From: Collybia mongolica
Lineage: Eukaryota; Basidiomycota; Agaricomycetes; Agaricales; Clitocybaceae
Direction of reading: 5' to 3'
NCBI GenBank assembly: GCA_013420905.1
Contig: JAAXNY010000006.1
Coordinates: 2,418,001 to 2,482,000 of the forward strand
DNA length: 64,000 bases
Part shown: piece after piece, positions 58,201 through 64,000 of the stretch
Position numbering within the stretch: position 1 is the first letter of the stretch
How the letters are laid out: the number at the start of each line of letters is the position of its first letter
The notes under the pieces: model-generated
The model's input: the letters and a program-made list of their open reading frames with translations, nothing else
Told to the model about the DNA's origin: nothing
The model's database searches: none
Made by a program: the position numbers and the translations under genes

Positions 58201-58940
58201 TCTAGTTCCTGTGATATTGATGTTTTCGCCTGTATCCAAATGGATTCTTCTTCATCATCTTCTGAGTCGATGTATGTCCTAAGTAGATTGATTTCAGGTT
58301 CATCATCTTCTTCATTGATTTCTAAAAGAATCGGCTGCCAATCTTCAAGGGGTTGATTCCTTGGGATTTCTTCCGGGTATTCTTCCTGTATTTCTATTGC
58401 CGTTGCCTTGGGGTATTGCCGTGTTAATTTCATTTGTCGGATTTCCAGGTTTCTTCGGATTGCTTCCGAAAGGACTCCTTTCTTGATGCTTGATCCAAAG
58501 TTGAGTGTTCCTTTCTCCCAATCAATCTTGGGGTTGTGCCGTTTTAACCATGGTAATCCTAAAATGATATTTTCTTTTCCTAGTCCGCTGACGAGTAATC
58601 GGATTCGGATTTCTTCGTCTCCGATTCGGATTTTGGTCCATACACAATCAGTGATGTTTCCTGATTGGTTCTTTGTGCCGTCTACATTTCTAACCGAATA
58701 TGATTTCCTTAATGGGGTTGTCTTTATCCCGTTTTCTTCGACAAATGCTTTGTCAATGAAAATTCCTCCAGCTCCACAATCGATTAATCCGATTGCTTGG
58801 GTTTCGACGTTTTTCTGTTCTTCAATCACCGTAATTGGAATAGATAACGATTGTCGATTCATTTCTCCTAGTATTACAGGTGATAGTGTTACTGAAAAGA
58901 TTTTGGCAGGTACTGACGTCGATTCAGTCCGCCGCTTTAA
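55257..58940 (-). CDS. Pol of gypsy C: protease, reverse transcriptase, RNase H, integrase, chromodomain
   Basis: Open in the -1 frame from the slip site; the first ATG is at 58862 (MNRQSLSIPITVIEEQ). Protease LIDCGAGGIFID has Cys in the D-S/T-G position. RT has FFVSKKDSTKLRPTQDYRRL, FFGLCNSPATFQNMMNDIY and LIYMDDILIS. RNase H has IESDASKWATGAVLRQ and LSDHKNLTYF. Integrase has the HHCC finger (YHDTKPGGHPGQYKT to CATCQQM) and core motifs ADFITDLP, LSDRGPQF, YHPQTDGETERLNQELEIYF. It ends with a chromodomain GFQYLVKWKDYSSAHNTWEP, stop at 55257. All motifs look functional. It shares the overall plan with gypsy B pol but clearly differs in sequence. Confidence 0.96.
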   Translation of the reverse strand, partial: LKRRTESTSVPAKIFSVTLSPVILGEMNRQSLSIPITVIEEQKNVETQAIGLIDCGAGGIFIDKAFVEENGIKTTPLRKSYSVRNVDGTKNQSGNITDCVWTKIRIGDEEIRIRLLVSGLGKENIILGLPWLKRHNPKIDWEKGTLNFGSSIKKGVLSEAIRRNLEIRQMKLTRQYPKATAIEIQEEYPEEIPRNQPLEDWQPILLEINEEDDEPEINLLRTYIDSEDDEEESIWIQAKTSISQELEHKAEIKDQKPKKTLPEFYREYASLFDKTNSERMPTRRSWDHAIDLKPDFIPKDCKIYPISPAEQGKLDEFIDENMRKGYIRPSKSPQASPFFFVSKKDSTKLRPTQDYRRLNEGTIKNAYPLPLVGELLDKLKGAKYFTKLDLRWGYNNVRIKEGDEWKAAFKTNRGLFEPLVMFFGLCNSPATFQNMMNDIYAIEIDEGWILIYMDDILISSDNIDDLRRKTLKVLDKLKENDLYLNLDKCVFEATELEYLGLVIRENEIGMEPTKLAGIADWPAPTTVKQVRSFLGFANFYRKFIGHYAELSRPLTNLTRKDVEWKWTQECQEAFDGLKQKFLKSPVLMMPDKKKPFHIESDASKWATGAVLRQQNDNGEWHPCGYISHSFTETERNYEIYDRELLGIIRALKTWRHYLEGSQFPTVILSDHKNLTYFRTAQKLNRRQAGWSLFLSQFDLKLVHTPGTRMIQSDALSRRSDYVNTEDTDNEDRILLPDDIFIKMIDIGLQEDLKKSVEEDDLFAKSIEALKETGTPPIKSNLSDWKFEDGLLFFKNRCYVGPDAKLRKEIVRRYHDTKPGGHPGQYKTQELISREYWWPGMGVFIKNYVDGCATCQQMKVNTHPTKPGLIPIATNGEPRPFSFVTADFITDLPENDGKDSLMVVVDHGLTKGVISIPCTKTIDALGTVNLYLEHVYKRFGLPDTFLSDRGPQFAAKVFKELGKLLGIKLVMSTAYHPQTDGETERLNQELEIYFRMFCQNNPAIWKELNSIAEFAHNQKNHSTTKKSPFFLMMGYEPQAIPSAFQKTNVPSVEQRMIELNKAREEAMAAHNLARRKVAKKTTRGFTPFKQGEYVWLEGTNLRIPYPSKKLAPKREGPFKIREVLGPVTYRLELPSQWKIHPVFHASLLTPYKETDTHGPNFLEPPPDLVNQEEEYEVEGIINHRQRGRGFQYLVKWKDYSSAHNTWEPESHLKRAQTILQSYQKLHRL

Positions 58941-59863
58941 AAACCCTCATCTTCCATATTCTTTAGGGCTACTTCTTTCTCTTCTTCGTCTAGCTCTGCC
59001 ATGAGTGCTCGGATTTTCATATAGGCATCTTTGCCTTTCATCGGTATCTTCTGTTCTTCTTTCCTTTGTGTTTGAGGAATTGATCCTCCTGCTTTGTGGT
59101 CTGATGCTCGATGTCCAAATTTGTGACATTCGAAGCATAGTCCTCGTTTCATATGCTCATCCCATTCTTGGATGGTTAATCGATCGATGTCCATCGCGTT
59201 TGGATCTCGACTGTTATTCGGAACATATTTGGGATTATTATTTCGTTGGAAATTATATTTCTTTCCGGTGTTTCCTCCCGTCGTTTTTCCGGTGTTTCCT
59301 TTGATGCGTGCTACAATTGATTTTGCACGTCTGTACTGAGTGTCAAATATGGATGCCTTTTCATACCAACCTTTGATGGTGGTCGGTGGGTTGTCCATTG
59401 TTAAGATTTTCTGCATCAAAGAAGGAGGTATTCCTTCCATGAAATATTCGACAAGTGCTTCACTTTCTGTAATCTTGCTTTCTGATGCGGCTGATTTAAA
59501 TTCAGCGATGTAGTCGTCTGCAGTCATGTTTCCTGACATGCGCAGTGTCTTCAAGGTTTGTCTAGCGTCTCCTGCCTCATCTGGAGTAGAGAACGCTTCT
59601 TCAATTGTTGTCATAAATGTTGTGAAAGTTCCTGGGTGATTGCTGTTTTCTCCATACCAGGACTTTTTCCATGGTCCTGCTGTTCCTCCCTTCATGTACG
59701 AAAGTACATAGAGGATCTTTTTCCAATCTGTATCGTAGATTCTGTCGTTTGCCTGCAAATACATTTTGCAATCAAGGACGAAGTCCTTTGTCATTCTTCG
59801 ATTTCCATCGAAGATGTTTGGTGAGCTAAGTTTAATTTCGGTGGGTCTTCGCTCGTCTGCCAT
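58937..59863 (-). CDS. Gag of gypsy C
   Basis: First in-frame ATG at 59863 (MADERRPTEIKLSSPNIFDG). The open frame extends upstream to about 60,126 (S/P/E/K-rich, ending PDSDVE) without any ATG, so a non-AUG start is possible. The capsid-like region includes TKDFVLDCKMYLQAND, LSYMKGGTAGPWKKSW and ADDYIAEFKSAASESKITES. The zinc knuckle is CFECHKFGHRASDH, with His in the last ligand position instead of Cys. It ends ALKNMEDEGF at TAA 58,937-58,939, directly after G GGT TTT. Confidence 0.9.
   Translation of the reverse strand: MADERRPTEIKLSSPNIFDGNRRMTKDFVLDCKMYLQANDRIYDTDWKKILYVLSYMKGGTAGPWKKSWYGENSNHPGTFTTFMTTIEEAFSTPDEAGDARQTLKTLRMSGNMTADDYIAEFKSAASESKITESEALVEYFMEGIPPSLMQKILTMDNPPTTIKGWYEKASIFDTQYRRAKSIVARIKGNTGKTTGGNTGKKYNFQRNNNPKYVPNNSRDPNAMDIDRLTIQEWDEHMKRGLCFECHKFGHRASDHKAGGSIPQTQRKEEQKIPMKGKDAYMKIRALMAELDEEEKEVALKNMEDEGF
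58940..58946 (-). other. Predicted -1 ribosomal frameshift site of gypsy C (G GGT TTT)
   Basis: In the gag frame the codons are GAG GGT TTT TAA. GGGTTTT is a canonical slippery heptamer immediately before the stop. The -1 frame continues TTA AAG CGG CGG with no stop into pol. Confidence 0.72.
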
Positions 59864-60147
59864 TTCTACGTCTGAGTCTGGTGGTATCAGGGAATTCGGT
59901 GGTTCGGGTTTCGGTTTCTCTGGTTCCTTTCCTTTGGAACTTTCTGTTTTTGGTTGTCTCGGCGTGGTGGGCGTTTCTGTTTGTGTGACTATTACAAGTC
60001 TTGGTTGTTCTTCCGCGTCTTGGAAGTCTTCGCTGCTGATTGCGCTTTGTCTGCTGCTGCTTCTGCTACTTTCACTGCTGCTCGCAGGTTTCAATCCGTA
60101 TCGTGGTGCCGTTGCGTCTGAACCTTTATAGGTTGACGGTTCTGATC

Positions 60148-60157
60148 AGCTTGACCT
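60148..60157 (-). promoter_or_regulatory. Gypsy C putative self-primed primer-binding site
   Basis: AGGTCAAGCT in element direction, 2 nt after the 5' LTR; no tRNA-type TGG is present. Its complement is at the predicted mRNA 5' end in the LTR. Confidence 0.6.
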
Positions 60158-60159
60158 TT

Positions 60160-60624
60160 TGTTACGGCTGTTTAGGCCTTATCCTCTAGATCAATATGCT
60201 GAGTCGTTCGTTCGTTCTTAGACCGTTGACTTCTGTAAGTCTAACGTCTGTTGACTCCCTCAATAGGGCTAAAGTCAAGTTATCGAGTTTATCAGATCAG
60301 AGATGCACTACCCCCTTCGTAAGGCGGATAGGATCGAGTTCGCGTCAAGAGAATAGATGAATAAGGTGAATTCAGCTAGGTCAAGCTAAAGAACTAGCTA
60401 AGCTAAACTACCTGTATATATACGTAGTAATCCGATAAGCGTCGTTTACGCTATTCGTTATAGATAAGAGTTAGTAAGCTATCTAAGAGGATGAATAAGA
60501 AAGCTTAGTAACCATGAGAAAGAGAATGCATATATGGATGTCAAAGATAAGGTCAAGTGAGCGTCTGATAGTAAAGAAGAGAGAAAAGAAATGATGTGAC
60601 GAAAGAATAGAGGAATTTGTAACA
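60160..60624 (-). repeat. 5' LTR of gypsy C
   Basis: 465 bp. In element direction it runs TGTTACAAATTCC to AACAGCCGTAACA. A TATATATA box lies at 60,415-60,422. Confidence 0.96.
60378..60422 (-). promoter_or_regulatory. Gypsy C core promoter and predicted 5' end with self-primer
   Basis: In element direction, TATATATA (60,422-60,415) is followed 28 nt later by AGCTTGACCT (60,387-60,378). It is complementary to AGGTCAAGCT, which lies 2 nt inside the LTR at 60,157-60,148. Confidence 0.6.
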
Positions 60625-60673
60625 AAATGATTACTCATTGGGGCAGTTTTTTGACCCTCTATTAATTTTCTAT

Positions 60674-61693
60674 CTAATACTTTGTATGACCACCTTTTGC
60701 CTTTATAACTGCTTGTATCCGCCTGGGCATACTTTCTATCAGGTTTTGGCATACCTCTGGTGGAATTTCACCCCACTCTTCAGCCAATCTATCCCACAAC
60801 TCATGTACTCCTTTGGGTGGTGTCGGATATTCTTTAAGACGGCGCTTGAGATGTTCCCAAAGGTGTTCTATTGGATTCATGTCAGGGGATTGGGCAGGCC
60901 AGCCAAGGACTTGAATGTTGTTGTCTTCAAACCACTGTGTGGCCAGTCCAGATGTGTGTTTGGGGTCGTTATCTTGCTGAAAGTAGCGCTCGCCATCCAC
61001 CATTTCCAACTTCTCAAAACTTTCCTGAACTCCACTCTCCAAAATTTCACAGTATTGAACCTTGTCCATGTTCCCCTGCACCTCTATGAGCTTTCCCACT
61101 CCATTCCACCCCATACAACCCCATACCATGAGGTTTCCTCCTCCTCCATGTTTGACAGTAGGTGATGTTGTTCTATCAGATGGTGGTTCTCCCCTTTGTT
61201 TCCAGACATAAACCTTTCCATCTGACCCAATCCTATTGATTTTGGTCTCATCTGTCCATAGAACCCTTTTCCAGTCCTCCACAGTCCAGCTTTCATGATA
61301 TTTTGCAAACTGGAGACGCCGGATGCGATGGGCTCGTTTGAGAAGAGGAGCTTTCCTCTTTGTAGCAGCATAAAATTGATTTTCCTTGAGTGCATTTCTG
61401 ACTGTCTGGGGTGTGACAGGATTGGGGATGATGCCATTGATGAATTGGGTAGCCTGAACTGCATTATCAAGCTTCCCTGACTTGATTTGACGAATAATTG
61501 ACTGTTTGTCACGAACAGACAGCTTGGAGGGGCGGCCACCAAGGTTGTTTTCTTTGTTTCCATCCACATCTTTGCTGATCCTACTGATGGTACCCTTCCC
61601 TAGACCAGTTTTCTCCTTGATTTGACGCTGAGAATAGCCCTCATTGAGGAGAGAAACAACAGTATTGTGCTGAGCAGTAGAAATGGCTTTCAT
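60674..61693 (-). CDS. Tc1/mariner-family DDE transposase
   Basis: 339 residues from ATG 61693. The N-terminal helix-turn-helix pair is AQHNTVVSLLNEGYSQRQIK then GLGKGTISRISKD; an AT-hook-like GGRPSKLS follows, then a second HTH region. The catalytic core has VLWTDETKINRIG (first Asp), RYFQQDNDPKHTS (second Asp) and WPAQSPDMNPIEHLWEHLKR (Glu), spaced as in DD34E. No stop or frameshift is seen, so the protein may be functional, although the element's own left TIR is split. Neighbouring TIRs and the TA duplication support the call. Confidence 0.97.
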   Translation of the reverse strand: MKAISTAQHNTVVSLLNEGYSQRQIKEKTGLGKGTISRISKDVDGNKENNLGGRPSKLSVRDKQSIIRQIKSGKLDNAVQATQFINGIIPNPVTPQTVRNALKENQFYAATKRKAPLLKRAHRIRRLQFAKYHESWTVEDWKRVLWTDETKINRIGSDGKVYVWKQRGEPPSDRTTSPTVKHGGGGNLMVWGCMGWNGVGKLIEVQGNMDKVQYCEILESGVQESFEKLEMVDGERYFQQDNDPKHTSGLATQWFEDNNIQVLGWPAQSPDMNPIEHLWEHLKRRLKEYPTPPKGVHELWDRLAEEWGEIPPEVCQNLIESMPRRIQAVIKAKGGHTKY

Positions 61694-62054
61694 GATGGTG
61701 GTAAGAGGTCAAGAAGATGATTGAACCAATTCCAACATGTCAAATTGATACAAATAAAGTCACATGACATTGTTTATTCTTCCCACAGTCCATAATGTTC
61801 TTGCATTGGATCATAAATGCCAGAATAATGGAAAATAAGATAAGGGTCAAAAAACTGCCCCAATAAGTAACCATTTTGTTTGGCTTATAGCTTAATGGAT
61901 ATTGATCCAAATCACATGATCCAGGGTCCATTGGAAAGCCACGATGTCATAGTATCTTACATAATTACCCCAGGTCCCCTGCTTATGTCAGCACTTCATA
62001 CCATATTGATCTTTCAAAAATGTACAAACATTGGGGCAGTTTTTTGAGCCACTG

Positions 62055-62548
62055 TAAACCAACTGGAAGGTATACTGAGGAAAGGCGCGCGGATTTCCAA
62101 AGAGTATACGAAGAAGAGAACTTCTTAAAACCTAAAGAGATGGATATAATCCACGACTTTATGTGCAAACATAACAATGGTTTTGCTTGGAATGATAGTG
62201 AGTGCGGTAGCTTTAAGAAGGAATATTTTCCTCCCATCAAAATACCAGTAGTCCCACATATGCCATGAACAGAGAGAAACATTAGAATTCCACCAGGGAT
62301 CTACGAAGATGTTTGTAAAATCATTAAGACTGAAATTGATGCAGGGGTCTACAAGAGGTCCAATTCATCATATAGGTCTAGATGGTTTACCATATTAAAG
62401 AAAGGCCCAGGAAAGAAACTTAGAATTGTACATAGTCTAGAGCCACTGAATGCAGTCACAATAACACACTTGGGTTTACCACCCGCTACCAAAGAACTAG
62501 CAGAACACTTTGCAGGGCGTGCTTGTGGCAGAATGATGGATCTGTATG
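62055..62548 (+). pseudogene. Gypsy A pol, reverse transcriptase N-terminal fragment
   Basis: It resumes in frame with the part before the Tc1 element once a single TA is kept. It reads TGRYTEERRADFQ, KHNNGFAWNDSECGSFKKEY and PPIKIPVVPHMP, then an in-frame TGA at 62,266-62,268 where Trp (TGG) is usual. Then follow RIPPGIYEDVCKIIKTEIDA, SSYRSRWFTILKKGPGKKLR and IVHSLEPLNAVTITHLGLPP, ending ACGRMMDLYV. Similarity stops at about 62,548, before the YxDD catalytic motif. Confidence 0.85.
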
Positions 62549-62995
62549 TTACGAGTCCTTATGTTTACATAAGTAACTCGTTCATCATCCTGGGTTTGCG
62601 GGGAAAATTCAGCGTACCCAACAAGATCCAGTGTTGTTTTTCCCACGGTTAGTAAGTTTGAAGTGTTCCGAGATTTCATTAGAACATGATCAGTAAACAT
62701 TTTGAAGTACATCAGTAACACTTTGTAGTCGTGGAAATATTTTTCTAACTGTGGGAATCGAAATTAGCCGACGCGCGGATTTCGAGCAAAAAAGGCAACT
62801 GCTAACATGGGCTGCATTTAATAATATAAATTCGAGTTAATTGGTCTTTTTCTTGGGATATCTCAAGAATTAATTAATAACTGCCCACTGCATAATCATG
62901 CTTACGTTTGTCAACTACGCTGTTAGCTCTAACAACGTAGTTGACAAACGTAAGCACGATTACAAGAGGCTTGTTCCACTTTGGGTCAAACTTTT
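62549..62995. other. AT-rich junction region with a 56-bp palindrome
   Basis: Follows the broken end of gypsy A. Near-perfect palindrome at 62,900-62,955; otherwise no gene. TTTTTCCCACGGTTAG (62,636-62,651) and CTAACTGTGGGAA (62,745-62,757) are loosely complementary. Confidence 0.4.
62900..62955. repeat. 56-bp near-perfect palindrome
   Basis: 27-nt arms starting GCTTACGTTTGTCAACTACG, with one mismatch (C versus T pairing at arm position 21) and a 2-nt centre. It could form a long hairpin. Confidence 0.9.
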
Positions 62996-64000
62996 CCCAC
63001 AATACACAATATTGCATATCTCCACAATGACAAGGCCTATGGATGCAATTTAAATTGCTACTACTAGATATGGTGAAGGGCTACCCAATTGGTATATTTC
63101 TATGTATTTGTATTTGTTTGTACATCTTCAAACATCATGATCAAAAGCAGCTCTCTCACTACAAGCATGTTACAAATCAATATCAAGTTTGTATATGACT
63201 TTGCCACACAGCTAGCCAAACAAACAATAACATCAAAGTTCCCACAATATAAATCATTGCATATCTCAACAACAACAAGGCTTATGGATGTAATTTAAAT
63301 TGCTAGTGTTAGATATGGTGAAGTAGTACCTCATGTATGTGTTTGTATGTGTTTGTATTTGTTTTTATTTTTCTAAACCTCATTGACAACAAATTTATTG
63401 CTACATATTGTAAATGAATACTGTATGCATATCATTTCACCACACATCTGGCCAAACAAATAATAACACTAAAGAAATTTCCCACAATATAGATGACACT
63501 TATCTCAGCAAATACAAAGCTGATGGACATGCTACTACTACATATTGTAAAGGAATACATTATATGTATGTTTATATGTATTTGTAGTTGTTTGTACCCT
63601 TCCAAATCTCATTATCAACAACAACCTTTTACTACATATCACAAATGAATATGATCTGTATATTACTTTGCCAACATCTGGCCAAACAATCAATATTAAT
63701 GAAATTCCCACAATATAGATGATGCATATCTCAGCAAATACAAGGCTAACAGAGACAATTGAAATTGCTACTACTCCTAGACCTATGGAGGGGGTACACC
63801 AGGAAATGTATATTTATATTTGTTTGTACCTTTCCTAATTTGATTATAATCTCTTGTTATATCTATTTTAACATCACATTTATATATACTTGGCTATAAG
63901 CATAGCCAAACAAGGCAATGTGGACACTTCTGGAATCTATAATGCTCAATATCTTGACAATAGCTAGCTATATGAGTATGGTTAAATATAGTATGTGATA
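62996..64000 (+). repeat. Tandem array of about 226-245 bp units, running off the window
   Basis: Units start at CCCACAATA: 62,996, 63,241, 63,481 and 63,707, with a decayed fifth near 63,935. Each holds GCATATCTCA, AATTGCTACTACTAGATATG, TGTATTTGTTTGTAC and CATCTGGCCAAACAA-like blocks. AT-rich, no coding capacity. Confidence 0.85.

Larger units (their letters stand above)
53693..60624 (-). mobile_element. Gypsy C: complete Ty3/gypsy chromovirus with extra 3' gene, recent insertion
   Basis: 6,932 bp, TG...CA ends, two 465-bp LTRs identical by eye, and 5-bp duplication AAATG (53,688-53,692 and 60,625-60,629). Order on the minus strand: 5' LTR, gag, pol, an extra gene in two pieces, 3' LTR. It sits inside the left TIR of the Tc1 element. 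Confidence 0.97.
53510..62054 (-). mobile_element. Tc1/mariner element, split by gypsy C
   Basis: Ends are CAGTGGCTCAAAAAACTGCC at both sides with TA outside (53,508-53,509 and 62,055-62,056). Subtracting C and one AAATG leaves about 1,608 bp, a normal Tc1 size. TIRs are about 230 bp, nearly identical; differences are seen at a handful of bases, for example AAAACCC versus AATATCC. The left TIR is split by C at 53,692. An intact transposase gene lies on the minus strand. Confidence 0.95.
43060..62548 (+). mobile_element. Degenerate Ty3/gypsy-type element A, split by two insertions and 3'-truncated
   Basis: A TATAAATAG box lies near 43,103-43,111. A tRNA-type primer-binding site, TGGAGCCCACCGCAAGG, starts at 43,697, 2 nt after a CA that probably ends the 5' LTR (43,694). 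Gag starts at 44,152, then protease and a pol leader follow, and the RT region is at 62,055-62,548. Gypsy B interrupts gag at 45,544; a Tc1 element interrupts pol at 53,509. Pol carries a frameshift near 52,937 and a TGA at 62,266-62,268, and the RT is cut before its YxDD motif. No 3' LTR is left. It is the oldest layer of the nest. Confidence 0.8.

Noticed and set aside
62632..62760. Small TIR element between TTTTTCCCACGGTTAG and CTAACTGTGGGAA
   Set aside because: The complementarity is short and imperfect and no target duplication was found.
1..64000. tRNA, rRNA or other structural RNA genes
   Set aside because: Reading by eye for T-arm and box B-like motifs gave no convincing candidate. 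A covariance-model search would be needed to exclude them.

Overview
The window looks like nuclear DNA of a basidiomycete fungus, most likely an Agaricomycete. Genes carry many short introns (about 50-60 nt) with GT-AG ends and CTAAC/CTGA-like branch sites. Proteins are of fungal type, and the Ty3/gypsy elements are chromoviruses. No bacterial, organellar or viral genome features are seen.

Bases 1-34,840 form a compact housekeeping block: VPS13 (5' part of the gene, minus), a fatty-acid elongase (plus), a PH-C2-RasGAP (plus), AP-2 alpha adaptin (minus), a dsRBD-containing DExH helicase (minus), HSCB/Jac1 (minus), a dysferlin-domain protein (plus), a TMEM135-like membrane protein (plus), DPH7 (minus), a small AGTRAP-like membrane protein (plus), REV3 (minus) and a glucose-6-phosphate 1-epimerase (minus). 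Spacing is tight: 94 bp between the HSCB and DysF start codons and 28 bp between the AGTRAP-like and REV3 stop codons. Their roles are lipid transport and synthesis, endocytosis and polarity, Fe-S assembly, translation-factor modification and translesion synthesis. They are ordinary neighbours, not a pathway cluster.

From about 34,890 to the end the window is a transposon island. Bases 35.7-41.9 kb hold a family of AT-rich elements with CACTGTG ends, subterminal GATGAAATTTCATCCC-like palindromes, a 507-bp near-identical inverted repeat and three paralogous copies of an acidic-tailed protein gene. One copy is split by a 2,057-bp element that itself carries another copy. Bases 43-62.5 kb are a nested set. 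Degenerate gypsy element A is split in its gag by young gypsy B (45,545-51,637; 416-bp LTRs, TSD CACGC) and in its pol by a Tc1/mariner element (53,510-62,054, TA TSD). That Tc1 element is in turn split in one TIR by young gypsy C (53,693-60,624, minus; 465-bp LTRs, TSD AAATG). The window ends in a tandem array of about 226-245 bp units.

The most notable signals are in B and C. Both have a G GGT TTT slippery heptamer at the end of gag with pol in the -1 frame. Both have a 10-nt stretch about 28 nt downstream of a TATA box that is complementary to the bases 2 nt inside the 5' LTR, as expected for Tf1-like self-primed reverse transcription. C also carries an extra zinc-knuckle gene after pol that is interrupted by one in-frame TGA.
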